64,000 bases of DNA from Hanleya hanleyi (GCA_036873755.1 JAVTVY010019530.1:1-64000); one strand, 5' to 3'; positions 45,379 through 52,914 are shown, numbered from the stretch's first letter. A program made the numbers and translations. Notes: generated by a model not told the origin, from the letters alone.

Positions 45379-45941
45379 TACCGACGCTTTCGTCTCGTTG
45401 TACGTATGGAAAAAAATACCTTCTTTTTCTTAAGAAAAGCTTGAAAGGGTCGGTTGAGAAATTCTGTGCCTTCATCGGTTTGCAAATAAAGAGGTTTGCG
45501 CCCCGTCTTGAAAATCTGCTGAAACGCTGCTATGAGATTCTCTCCTGTTTTGGTGCGAACGGGGAGGACCCAGGCATACTTGGATAAAATATCGATACAG
45601 GTCAATATATATCGATGTCCATCATCGTCACGTGCAAATCGACTCATGTCCACTAAATCCGCCTGCCATTGTGCATCTATCCCGCCGACGATCACCCGGT
45701 TACGACGAAAATGGCGTCGGGCAGCTCGATGTAAGCTATAGGTGTCTTGGGTTTTTAACCAGTCTCGAACTTGAGTTCGACTAATGCCTTGAGAATGGGC
45801 CGCTCGAGCTAGCGCTCCCACAGCGCTAAAGGCAGCCGGGCTCGTCGGCTTGTAATACAAATCGGTTAAGACCTGGTTAATCACTGTAGACGCCTTTTTG
45901 CCCGTGGGGGACCGTCGCCTGACAGTCACATTCTTCTTCAT
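45378..45941 (-). CDS. INT: Integrase, N-terminal part with first two catalytic Asp
   Basis: The upstream part of the integrase (rve/DDE fold). Catalytic D95 is in WQADLVDM and D156 in LQTDEGTEF; the third acidic residue lies in the other frame. The frames part at a run of seven T (minus strand, 45409-45415) just after a Lys-rich stretch. A one-base difference there would join them with DD35E-like spacing. This could be a mutation, an assembly homopolymer error, or programmed -1 slippage; no downstream pseudoknot was identified. The ATG at 45941 overlaps the end of the preceding gene by 65 nt. Confidence 0.88.
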   Translation of the reverse strand: MKKNVTVRRRSPTGKKASTVINQVLTDLYYKPTSPAAFSAVGALARAAHSQGISRTQVRDWLKTQDTYSLHRAARRHFRRNRVIVGGIDAQWQADLVDMSRFARDDDGHRYILTCIDILSKYAWVLPVRTKTGENLIAAFQQIFKTGRKPLYLQTDEGTEFLNRPFQAFLKKKKVFFSIRTTRRKRR

Positions 45942-46473
45942 GGGGTCGTCTCTGGGTCGCCGTCATGTATGGGCTCGCTTCATCAACTGACACTCTAGTC
46001 TCTGTGCTTTCACTAGATATAGTCGTTTCTTCACCTGTATCAGCATCCTCAGACAGTTTTTCATGGGGTTCAGCAAAATCTTGACAAGCACGAACCCACG
46101 CCAATTGTTCAGGTGATCGATGGTCGGGTGTAAACAGCAGGTCGACAATAGGGACTACTTTCTCCAAAGCTAACCACAGAGAGAGAGTTAGCGGGAAACT
46201 TCGTGTGGGCTCTTGATAGCGACCCACACTTAGGAGGCCGTCAGTAAGGTAGACGTAAATAGCATTGTCCATGTGAATGAGGTGCCCGTCTAACTCTTGG
46301 TTCAACACCCGTTGAAAGTTAGTCCACCCATCACGCTCTAGTGTCACCCTTTTCGATAGAGTCTCAGCGTGTTTCCAGCAAATATCTTCACCGTGTTCCA
46401 CCAGCATGACTTTAGCTGCGTAAACGTATAACCCCACGTGGGGTGTAAGCGGCAGAATGGCTCGTAGTGACAT
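45877..46473 (-). CDS. PC4-like repeat protein (two modules), acidic tail
   Basis: 198 aa from the ATG at 46473. Two modules (about 10-58 and 67-114) each have short beta strands and then a V-x-L-x4-W-x2-L-type helix (RVTLERDGWTNFQRVL; FPLTLSLWLALEKVVPIVD). This layout resembles the PC4/p15 single-stranded DNA-binding fold. The first module is clearly paralogous to part of the next gene (shared LTPH, CW, GW..RVL and LDG..IH). The tail is Ser/Glu/Asp-rich. PC4-like assignment is inference from pattern. A role in DNA replication or late transcription is plausible. Confidence 0.6.
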   Translation of the reverse strand: MSLRAILPLTPHVGLYVYAAKVMLVEHGEDICWKHAETLSKRVTLERDGWTNFQRVLNQELDGHLIHMDNAIYVYLTDGLLSVGRYQEPTRSFPLTLSLWLALEKVVPIVDLLFTPDHRSPEQLAWVRACQDFAEPHEKLSEDADTGEETTISSESTETRVSVDEASPYMTATQRRPHEEECDCQATVPHGQKGVYSD

Positions 46474-46525
46474 GCTTGCTCTCAATGTCGAACGGGAAAT
46501 GATACACACTCTGTCTCATCCCCGG

Positions 46526-46533
46526 TATTTATA
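46526..46533 (-). promoter_or_regulatory. TATA box for the 198-aa gene and probably integrase
   Basis: TATAAATA on the minus strand, about 53 bp before the ATG at 46473, just before the stop of the upstream PC4-like gene. The integrase has no TATA box of its own and overlaps the 198-aa gene, so both may share this promoter. Confidence 0.6.
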
Positions 46534-46537
46534 GGGT

Positions 46538-47227
46538 CTATTCTGTGAGAGGCGGTTCGTGTGGAGCGAGAACTTTATCCACCACGGGAACTATTTCTTG
46601 CAAAGCCATCCATAAATCGGGATCTAGCGTAAATCCCCCTCGATTGAGACAGAGTAGTCGGGCAAAAAAAGGGCCCCGAAAAATATATACATCGGAACAC
46701 AGATGTATAGTATTTCCATCGAGATGACCGAATAACACGCGTTTCAAGGTATTCCACCCTGCCGAGGTTAAAGACACACGCGCCGGTTCTGGCGAAGACC
46801 AACAGCGCGAATCATCATCAATAAGCTCGACGCGTCCGGGATAAATTACTAAGGTGCAATGCGGCGTGAGGGTACGGGTAACGATGGAATTCGATTCAGG
46901 GTACAGCACGTCGTGAACCTGGGTAATAATAGCTTTCAATCCCTGCCATAATGCTGGCCAAAGTACTATAGCGCTCCTGTCATATTGTTCTAACCGTGGA
47001 AAAAACGAATCCTGGCTGCTAGTCCGCAAGTAAACATCCACGCCGACATACATAAAATTTACTTCGGGTTGTTTGCCTTGTAACACGCGCGTCAATAGCA
47101 TCCACCCGTCTACGGTTAAACATAAATTCACTTGTTCCTCGATAAGATGCAATTCATCTTCATATACGATAAGAAGCACCTTAGACGTCACTTGAAAGAA
47201 CGCGAGTGCCTTCCCTGGCGCTGACAT
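46538..47227 (-). CDS. PC4-like repeat protein (four modules)
   Basis: 229 aa from the ATG at 47227; the frame also extends 5 codons upstream without ATG. Four repeated modules lie at about 16-50, 58-108, 122-165 and 174-220. Each ends in a Trp-containing helix (NLCLTVDGWMLLTRVL; IVLWPALWQGLKAIITQVHD; VSLTSAGWNTLKRVL; GFTLDPDLWMALQEIVPVVD). The last resembles the PC4 C-terminal G-[IF]-[ST]-L-x2-x2-W pattern best. It is paralogous to the next gene downstream. It may bind single-stranded DNA, but no family hit could be run. Confidence 0.6.
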   Translation of the reverse strand: MSAPGKALAFFQVTSKVLLIVYEDELHLIEEQVNLCLTVDGWMLLTRVLQGKQPEVNFMYVGVDVYLRTSSQDSFFPRLEQYDRSAIVLWPALWQGLKAIITQVHDVLYPESNSIVTRTLTPHCTLVIYPGRVELIDDDSRCWSSPEPARVSLTSAGWNTLKRVLFGHLDGNTIHLCSDVYIFRGPFFARLLCLNRGGFTLDPDLWMALQEIVPVVDKVLAPHEPPLTE

Positions 47228-47244
47228 ACTGAAGAATGACAAAA

Positions 47245-47704
47245 ATACTAGGCCGACAAAAATTTATATAGACCGATTCTTGCTAAATTTTCATTGTAAA
47301 CAATTGTAAAAAATTCATACCCTGAGAAAAATAATTAAATTAACCCTGCAATTAATTTTTTAGACGCTCCCCGAGTGCATCAATTAATAGTGTGGACTCA
47401 AAACAGGATAAAAAAATAAAATATTATCATGGCTAGCATCGTATATCCACTTGTGATAATGATCTGAACAATGCCCAAAAATACTAGCCAGACAAAAATT
47501 TATATAGACCGATTCTTGCTAAATTTTCATTGTAAACAATTGTAAAAATTCATACCCTGAGAAAAATAATTAAATTAACCCTGCAATTATTTTTTTAGAC
47601 GCTCCCGAGTGCATCAATTAATAGTCTGGACTCAAAACAGGATAAAAAATAAAATATTATCAGGGCTAGCCTCGTCTATGAAGTTGTGATAATGATTTGA
47701 ACAA
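47245..47704. repeat. ~236-bp direct repeat carrying a promoter
   Basis: Two tandem copies (starting 47245 and 47481) share ACAAAAATTTATATAGACC and ATTGTAAACAATTGTAAAAA, and differ by a few indels. Each contains a leftward TATA box (TATATAAA on the minus strand, 47263-47270 and 47499-47506). Only the first is close to a gene start. Confidence 0.85.
47263..47270 (-). promoter_or_regulatory. TATA box for the four-module PC4-like gene
   Basis: TATATAAA on the minus strand, 36 bp before the ATG at 47227, the same spacing as at other units of the element. A duplicate lies 236 bp further upstream. Confidence 0.65.
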
Positions 47705-48350
47705 GCCTAGTCCTCTAAAACAGCCAAACCCGAAGCAAATCAAGGGCAGTACTCTTGCGTGCCAAACGCAATAAGGGGGCAGTACTCTGCACGGCCTAAA
47801 CCGCATTTTTCACATTTTGAACGAGAATATATTCATGTTGATTGATGAGCCAAAATGCTTTCCATGCAGTCCGCGCGTATTTCGTGACGACGACTGCTAG
47901 AGGCACACAGCGCGTGACTTTTGATTTGCGCCAACATGGTGTTTTTCTTACGGTGAAATCAAGGGTCTGTTTTTATCATTTTCTACCGTTGTCTTGGGAG
48001 AAACGAGCTGAAATTTTCAGAGCACACGTATAGAGTGATAAGTGATAGACTACCTATATTTTTTAATCCAGAACATTAATTTTTTTTGAATGAACCCGGT
48101 TTTCCGTACTTTCTTCCTACAACATTACGCCTCGAAAACTCGGTAAAAATTATAAATTCATGGCGTAGCCCAGGGCTAGACGGTTGAAATTTTTAATACT
48201 AGCCCCTGATTTATCTGAGTTTAATTGGAACTAAAAAATTCTACGGGGCTGACCCTGATTGGAAAATGACAAGCGTTTATAATTCATAAAGAAACACACA
48301 GCGAATTTCTTCGGCAAAAAATACAGAAAATGCTATCGCACACGTCCGCG
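47705..48350. other. Intergenic DNA between divergent units
   Basis: No supported gene. GGGCAGTACTCT occurs twice (about 47744 and 47778). TTTATAATT (48276-48284) and CATAAAG (about 48285) are weak TATA candidates for the rightward 222-aa gene. A 10-codon upstream ORF starts at 48330. Confidence 0.4.
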
Positions 48351-48351
48351 C

Positions 48352-49020
48352 ATGGTGGATAAATATCGCGATCAGCCTGATCGGAGCATTCGGAAAAAAT
48401 TATTTCTCGGAAAAACATACTTGGAGCAGCCGAAAATGAGTACTACAAGATTAAGTAGAAGAAAGCAACGTGCCATGAAGGCATATATACGCAGATTCTG
48501 GCGGTCGGAATTCCGTTCCTGGACAGCCGCCCTGGAAAATACTGCGACGCAAGAGGAGACGACAGCGAATAATGTACGGGTGCTGTTGGACGCGGCCCAA
48601 TCAACTATCGGCGAGGAGGACTGGTTTAACCATCTTCAAGAGGTAATGGAAGATATCCATGACAGGCCTCCTCACCCGTCGACGTCAACAGCGCCTGCCC
48701 AACAACATATTTTCGAAAATTTGCGGGGCGAAGAAATAATTTTATTAAGCCCGCCACACCATCATCCGGCCAGTACAGCGCCCCGGCAGGAGGGAGAGGG
48801 GGGGGGGAGGGTAACAACACCAGCCTTCCCGCTAGAAGATCTTCCCTCCTACCTAGACGAAAATGATGACCGGCCGCTGATCATTTTCGAGACACCGCCT
48901 CCTACCACGGCTGCCGCCATCTTCTTAGACGGCCAGCCCATCACCCCGGTCAACAATGCAGAAGATGGCGTCAGCCCGTACAACTACCACTCCACCAGCG
49001 GCACCACTTTAGGGATGTAA
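48352..49020 (+). CDS. Orphan acidic accessory protein
   Basis: 222 aa, not recognised. The ATG at 48352 has poor context and is overlapped by a short upstream ORF. The ATG at 48436 (AAAATG context) would give 194 aa starting MSTTRLSRRKQRAMKAYIRR and may be the true start. It has a basic N-terminal helix, a middle with EEDWFNHLQEVMEDIHD, and an acidic, Pro-rich C-terminus with several LxDE/IxFE-type short motifs. A nuclear regulatory protein is possible, by analogy with basic-plus-acidic layouts only. Its 3' end has a histone-type stem-loop 40 nt after the stop. Confidence 0.65.
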   Translation: MVDKYRDQPDRSIRKKLFLGKTYLEQPKMSTTRLSRRKQRAMKAYIRRFWRSEFRSWTAALENTATQEETTANNVRVLLDAAQSTIGEEDWFNHLQEVMEDIHDRPPHPSTSTAPAQQHIFENLRGEEIILLSPPHHHPASTAPRQEGEGGGRVTTPAFPLEDLPSYLDENDDRPLIIFETPPPTTAAAIFLDGQPITPVNNAEDGVSPYNYHSTSGTTLGM

Positions 49021-49059
49021 GCTACTCCCTCGTGAATAAAAACACGTTAAAATAATAAA

Positions 49060-49101
49060 TGCCCTTTTGAGGGCAAACCAATTCCTTCCGAGAGAGGAAA
49101 C
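49060..49101 (+). terminator. Histone-type 3' stem-loop and downstream box (A)
   Basis: A 6-bp stem with 4-nt loop, TGCCCT-TTTG-AGGGCA (49060-49075), followed by AACCA and, 14 nt after the stem, CGAGAGAGGAAAC. It lies 40 nt after the stop of the 222-aa gene. It matches the metazoan replication-dependent histone mRNA 3' end in stem length, loop and 3' flank. AATAAA motifs also occur just upstream, so ordinary polyadenylation is not excluded. Confidence 0.65.
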
Positions 49102-49218
49102 TTCTTACTAGCACATGAATTTAAAAAAAAGCACAGAATGTCCTACATTATTACCCCCTTTTTTTAAATTATTAGCAAACTACATGAAAAAAAACAATCC
49201 CGGCCCTATATATCAAAT

Positions 49219-49234
49219 GTCCTTGTCAGGACAA
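49219..49234 (+). terminator. Degenerate histone-type stem-loop (D)
   Basis: ATCAAA followed by TGTCCT-TGTC-AGGACA. The stem is perfect, but the loop deviates (TGTC) and the downstream box is only a CT-rich run. It may be a decayed copy or a backup for the 222-aa gene. Confidence 0.4.
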
Positions 49235-49480
49235 ATCTCTCTCATAAAAACACAGGATTTTTTTTTTGTCTTTTCTCTCTCTCCCCCATTAATTAATATA
49301 GAGTCTGCGCGATAACGGGCTCTTATTTTTTTGAATCGGGACATGTTACTAACCCCGAATACATAATCGGGGGAATTTATTTTTGATAAATAATACCCCG
49401 AATAAATAAGGGGAATTTATTTGGAACGAACACAGGGGCTGTATGATCTCGTGTTTAATTTTTTGTGCGTGATTAGCAGT

Positions 49481-49517
49481 TCTCTTTCGGGAAAGATAGT
49501 TTGTCCTGAAAAGGACA
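49481..49517 (-). terminator. Histone-type 3' stem-loop and downstream box (C)
   Basis: On the minus strand, TGTCCT-TTTC-AGGACA (49517-49502) is followed by AACTATC and, 13 nt after the stem, CGAAAGAGAAC. It lies 28 nt after the stop of the leftward RING gene. The loop TTTC is the canonical histone loop. An AATAAA overlaps its 5' flank. Confidence 0.7.
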
Positions 49518-49545
49518 ATTTATTTTTGATAATGTAATAAGGGCA

Positions 49546-50334
49546 TTACATCGTAGAGGAAGTCTGTAGTCGTTCTGTTCTAACAGCGCAAACGGAACAG
49601 CTCAAAGGTAGTAATTCACAGGGTTGGGGACGGATGGCTTCTGCACAGGTAGGTATTTTGGCTCGGCGATGGATGCAAACTTGACACAATGCCTGATGAC
49701 CACATGGAGAAATCGCGAACTTAGCGAATTGGTGGCTACATTGGACACAAGGTAAATATAACTTGCTTTGACGTTCTGGGTTACAGTCCAATGTTGAAGT
49801 TGTAATCGCCCAAACATAATACGCTTCGTCGTATACTTTTTTCACGGTTATTTTGCTCTCTTTCTTTTGCCTTGCATCTTTCCTCTCCGGTTGTCTAATC
49901 ATCCTCACATCTTTTCTGTTCTTTCTTGCATCTACCCTCTTCCTATTCGGCTTCTTCTTCTGGGTTAAATCTTCTTCTCTCTTCTTGTCATCCGCTCTTT
50001 CTTGTTGTTGTTGTGTAGCCTCGCTTCCCTGTGTTTCGGCAGGTGCATCATCTTGTTGTGATTTCAACAGCCCTGCTATGGTGTGATCTATCTCGTCAAA
50101 AGATTGGTATACGTCTGGAAAAACACCCGGTATGGCTGAAGTTGAAGCAGGTGGGTTCCCGGGTGGAATTAGTGGAAATAATTCCTCCATGATATTATTT
50201 ATCCAGGGTTGGTTGTTATCGGTCAAATTAATAATATTCCCGTCGAGTTGTAGTTGATTTTCATCATAGGTGAAGGTGGAGAAGAGGGATGTATCCATAT
50301 CCTTGATGTCGTCAGTCAGCAGTAGTGACTCCAT
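49546..50334 (-). CDS. RING-finger protein 1, acidic N-terminus
   Basis: A 262-aa protein. The N-terminus is acidic (MESLLLTDDIKDMDTSLFST) and the middle is Gln-rich, then strongly basic (KKKPNRKRVDARKNRK), a probable nuclear signal. The C-terminal RING-like zinc site has C196-x2-C199, C211-G-H213, C217-x2-C220, C230 and C246-x2-C249. RING proteins are usually E3 ubiquitin ligases; in DNA viruses they often disarm host defences or activate transcription. Here the role is inferred only. It is divergent from RING gene 2, with a TATA box at 50377-50385 and a histone-type 3' end. Confidence 0.8.
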   Translation of the reverse strand: MESLLLTDDIKDMDTSLFSTFTYDENQLQLDGNIINLTDNNQPWINNIMEELFPLIPPGNPPASTSAIPGVFPDVYQSFDEIDHTIAGLLKSQQDDAPAETQGSEATQQQQERADDKKREEDLTQKKKPNRKRVDARKNRKDVRMIRQPERKDARQKKESKITVKKVYDEAYYVWAITTSTLDCNPERQSKLYLPCVQCSHQFAKFAISPCGHQALCQVCIHRRAKIPTCAEAIRPQPCELLPLSCSVCAVRTERLQTSSTM

Positions 50335-50816
50335 GACTAGCTAGTCAAATTGTGAATAATTAAAAAAATACTGGGCTATTTATAGTCATATACGCGGATC
50401 GTAGCGTACAAGCACTGTAGCTGTGTGCTATATTTTTTACGACGCCCATAATCTGTGTTTCTTTTAAAATTTTAAACGACTGTCATTTATACAATAACTA
50501 TCAACACACCTATATTTTTATTGCAAGTTGCACTCAGGTAATTCAGTGTATTGTATTTTATAAATTTTACAGTCTAACGATACATTATACAATTATTTTT
50601 ATTAATTTTAGTGATTTTAAAACCAACAAATTAGGGTACGGTGGTAGGAAACACCATGTACATTGGGAATAAATTGATTTTTCCTGACTAAAAAAACGTG
50701 TACACTAGGGTGATATTCTTCTAATAATTCCCTGAAAATTGTAACGGGTTTTATCGAGAAATAATAGAAAATTTTAATGCTGGGACAAGCGTAACAATAA
50801 CACAGTGGACCAGCAT
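50335..50816. other. AT-rich spacer between the two RING genes
   Basis: No gene supported. The left edge carries the TATA box for RING gene 1. The rest is AT-rich without repeats that I can define. Confidence 0.4.
50377..50385 (-). promoter_or_regulatory. TATA box of RING gene 1
   Basis: TATAAATAG on the minus strand, 43 bp before the ATG at 50334. The same TATAAATAG precedes RING gene 2. Confidence 0.65.
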
Positions 50817-50819
50817 ATG

Positions 50820-51048
50820 ATTGCACTCACTGACACCAGTGTGGAAAGATGCATACAAAATGGCGGCACAACCCGTCCCACCCCAACTTCAAACTGGCTG
50901 CCATTTTGAATCTCTACCACACAGTGCACTGACTGACACCGATGTGGGAGAGAAAAACAAAATGGCGGCACAACCCGTCCCACCCCAACTTAAAACTGGC
51001 CGACATTTTGTACCCACCCTCCATCCCATCCCACTACACTATAAATAG
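50820..51048 (+). promoter_or_regulatory. Internal YY1-like motif array and TATA box of RING gene 2
   Basis: Two inverted pairs of the TIR motif are present (CAAAATGGCGGCACAAC with CTGCCATTTTG; CAAAATGGCGGCACAAC with CCGACATTTTG), together with the same CACTGACACC spacer sequence as the TIRs. A TATA box (TATAAATAG, 51040-51048) follows 37 bp before the ATG. It is thus a copy of the TIR enhancer module moved inside the element. Confidence 0.75.
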
Positions 51049-51084
51049 CGTATATTTTGGACATTTCTTCACCAATACAAAATC

Positions 51085-51888
51085 ATGAGTTTTAGAAGAG
51101 ACCGTCCCCTCTTTACGCACCATCCGACTCGAGATCCGAGAATTGTTGCAGAAGAACACAGAGAGATGATTACCAATGAAGAACAGGGAGGAATATCGAT
51201 CATCACCAGTTTTCAGCAAGTTATTGAAGACGAAGCCGCGTTAAGACACAGTACCGTAGAACTAGCGGAACAACTCAGGCAAGATGTGAGAGCAGAAGAA
51301 AATAGACGAATGCAAAGGCCAATACACAGAATGGGAGAATTACAAGAATACGACAGTGATGTCACGGTGGAGGGGGAATGGCTAAATACTGGTACACCTG
51401 CAACAACAACAACCACGATGACGTCGCCTGTCGACACTCCAGGTATAATGAGTTCGGTTGAACACCAGGCAGAATTAATTAGACTTCCCACAACTGTCGA
51501 AACTCCCACGATTTCAGCTGAAGAAACACAACAACAATGTCGCCACGAAGTCGAGATAATCCATCTCAACGATGAAATTATCGCCATGCGGGGAAGGATG
51601 ATTGGGATGGAAACGACGATGTCTGGAATGCAGATGACCATTTCCCAACAAAAGAAAGAACTCCATTTAGAGGAGAAAAACAAACGCTGCAGCATTTGCA
51701 CGGATGAAGAAAGTTGTTATGCCGTGTTACCCTGTGGACATCTTTGCCTGTGTATAGAGTGCTGGGTGACGCTGACGTGTGAAGGGGCAATGTGTCGCTG
51801 CATTGATGCCGGCGAGTGCCATTTAAAAATAAAGTGCCCCCTTTGCAGAAAACATGTCGGTGGAGTGAAACGAATATATCGCGCATAA
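51085..51888 (+). CDS. RING-finger protein 2, coiled coil plus C-terminal RING
   Basis: A 267-aa protein. Residues ~150-200 form a coiled coil (HEVEIIHLNDEIIAMRGRM and following). The C-terminal RING starts C202-S-I-C205 and continues with C217-G-H219, C223-x2-C226 and, after a Cys-rich insert (AMCRCIDAGEC), CPLC before the C-terminus. The LPCGHLCLC part resembles IAP/viral RINGs. A ubiquitin-ligase role is expected from the family; the target is unknown. Expression is from the internal YY1-like array. The 3' end is a histone-type stem-loop 23 nt after the stop, without AATAAA nearby. Confidence 0.82.
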   Translation: MSFRRDRPLFTHHPTRDPRIVAEEHREMITNEEQGGISIITSFQQVIEDEAALRHSTVELAEQLRQDVRAEENRRMQRPIHRMGELQEYDSDVTVEGEWLNTGTPATTTTTMTSPVDTPGIMSSVEHQAELIRLPTTVETPTISAEETQQQCRHEVEIIHLNDEIIAMRGRMIGMETTMSGMQMTISQQKKELHLEEKNKRCSICTDEESCYAVLPCGHLCLCIECWVTLTCEGAMCRCIDAGECHLKIKCPLCRKHVGGVKRIYRA

Positions 51889-51911
51889 GTGTGTGGTATC
51901 ACACTATCAAA

Positions 51912-51950
51912 GGCCCTTTTCAGGGCCAACCATCTTTCCGAAAGAGAAAA
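51912..51950 (+). terminator. Histone-type 3' stem-loop and downstream box (B)
   Basis: ATCAAA, then GGCCCT-TTTC-AGGGCC (51912-51927), then AACCATC and, 12 nt after the stem, CGAAAGAGAAAAC. This fits the animal histone stem-loop consensus at every stem and loop position. The downstream box contains AAAGAG, the element that pairs with U7 snRNA. It is the best of the set and has no competing AATAAA. Confidence 0.75.
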
Positions 51951-52059
51951 CTTCTTTCAAAAGCACACCAAAATAACACCAACCCCTCATCCCCCCATTT
52001 TTCCCAAAAAATTTTTTTCACAGTGATCTGGGAAGTGTAATTTTTTTTTTTGAGGTAGT

Positions 52060-52124
52060 GGGTCGAGTGAAGTATCATATTGAAGCTGACGTGAAATGCT
52101 TCACATTGATACCTCACTCGACCC
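52060..52124. ncRNA. Candidate precursor hairpin 1
   Basis: 65 nt folding into a stem of about 27 pairs. The arm from GGGTCGAGTGAAGTATCA pairs with TGATACCTCACTCGACCC with one mismatch, continued by TGAAGC/GCTTCA around an 11-nt loop. Size and shape resemble a pre-miRNA, but expression is unknown and the strand is undecided. Confidence 0.35.
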
Positions 52125-52212
52125 CATTGGACCACTAGGGGCTGCCCTAACTCCAAAAAGGCTATTGGTGGTGGGTAGTGGTAACGGCGTAAATAATTTT
52201 TTTGGTAGTAGT

Positions 52213-52277
52213 GGGTCGAGTGAGGTATCAAATTGAAGCTGACGTGAAATGCTTCACATTGATACCTGACTCGACCC
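52213..52277. ncRNA. Candidate precursor hairpin 2
   Basis: A second copy 153 bp downstream with the same 65-nt architecture and identical loop TGACGTGAAAT. Its single mismatch in the long stem is at a different place from hairpin 1, so pairing is maintained while sequence drifts. It could equally be a fold-back repeat. Confidence 0.35.
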
Positions 52278-52908
52278 CATTGCGCCATTAGGGACGCCTC
52301 TAACCCCAAAAAGACTATTTTTGAAGATTGATCTTGAGCCGCCATTTTGTACACGATATCAATTAGCCTTTTTTGGAGTTAGGGGCATCCCTAATGGTCC
52401 AATCGGGTCGAGTAAGGTATTAAATTGAAGCTTAGGTGAAAGAGCATCTGATAGACTGGATGTGGGCTTGAATTAGGGTGATTCTGCGCATGCGCGAAGG
52501 CAAGATTGATATTGAGCCGCCATTTTGTACACGATATCAATTAGCCTTTTTGGAGTTAGGGGCGTCCCTAATGGTCCAATCGGGTCGAGTAAGGTATTAA
52601 ATTGAAGCTTAGGTGAAGGAGCATCTGATAGACTGGATGTGGGCTTGAATTAGGGTGATTCTGCGCATGCGCGAAGGCCGAAGGCTATGAAAATAGCCTT
52701 TTTTGTAGCTAGGACAGCCCCTAGTCACCCGATGGAGCCGAGTAAGGTATCAATGTGAAGCTTAGGTGAAGGGGCATCTCATGGACTAGGTGTAGCGTTG
52801 ACATATCGGCCTTGTGCACAATTTAAAAAAAGAATGAACACTAACAAGCAATAGAATGAACACAAAACCAGCATTTTTTTTTTTTTTTTTAAATTTTTTC
52901 CTACTATT

Positions 52909-52914
52909 TTTATT
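52909..52914 (-). terminator. Poly(A) signal for the right-TIR gene
   Basis: AATAAA on the minus strand, about 170 bp after the stop of the 398-aa gene. No histone-type stem-loop is present for this gene. Confidence 0.45.

Larger units (their letters stand above)
52040..52800. repeat. Inverted/tandem repeat block with hairpins
   Basis: About five copies of a 150-180 bp unit containing GGGTCGAGTGAGGTATCA and GGAGTTAGGGGCATCCCTAA. The first two copies are inverted relative to the last three. Two of the later copies also include GCCGCCATTTTG (YY1-like) and GCGCATGCGC (NRF1-like) motifs found in the TIRs. No coding evidence; a poly-T tract and AT-rich DNA follow to 53,080. Confidence 0.75.

Noticed and set aside
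52051..52072. let-7-like seed (TGAGGTAGT) at the 5' side of hairpin 1
   Set aside because: The rest does not match let-7, the second hairpin lacks it, and the match lies outside the main stem; likely chance.
51920..52354. 144-codon frame on the minus strand
   Set aside because: Runs through inverted repeats and the RING 2 terminator; repeated peptide segments mirror the DNA repeats.
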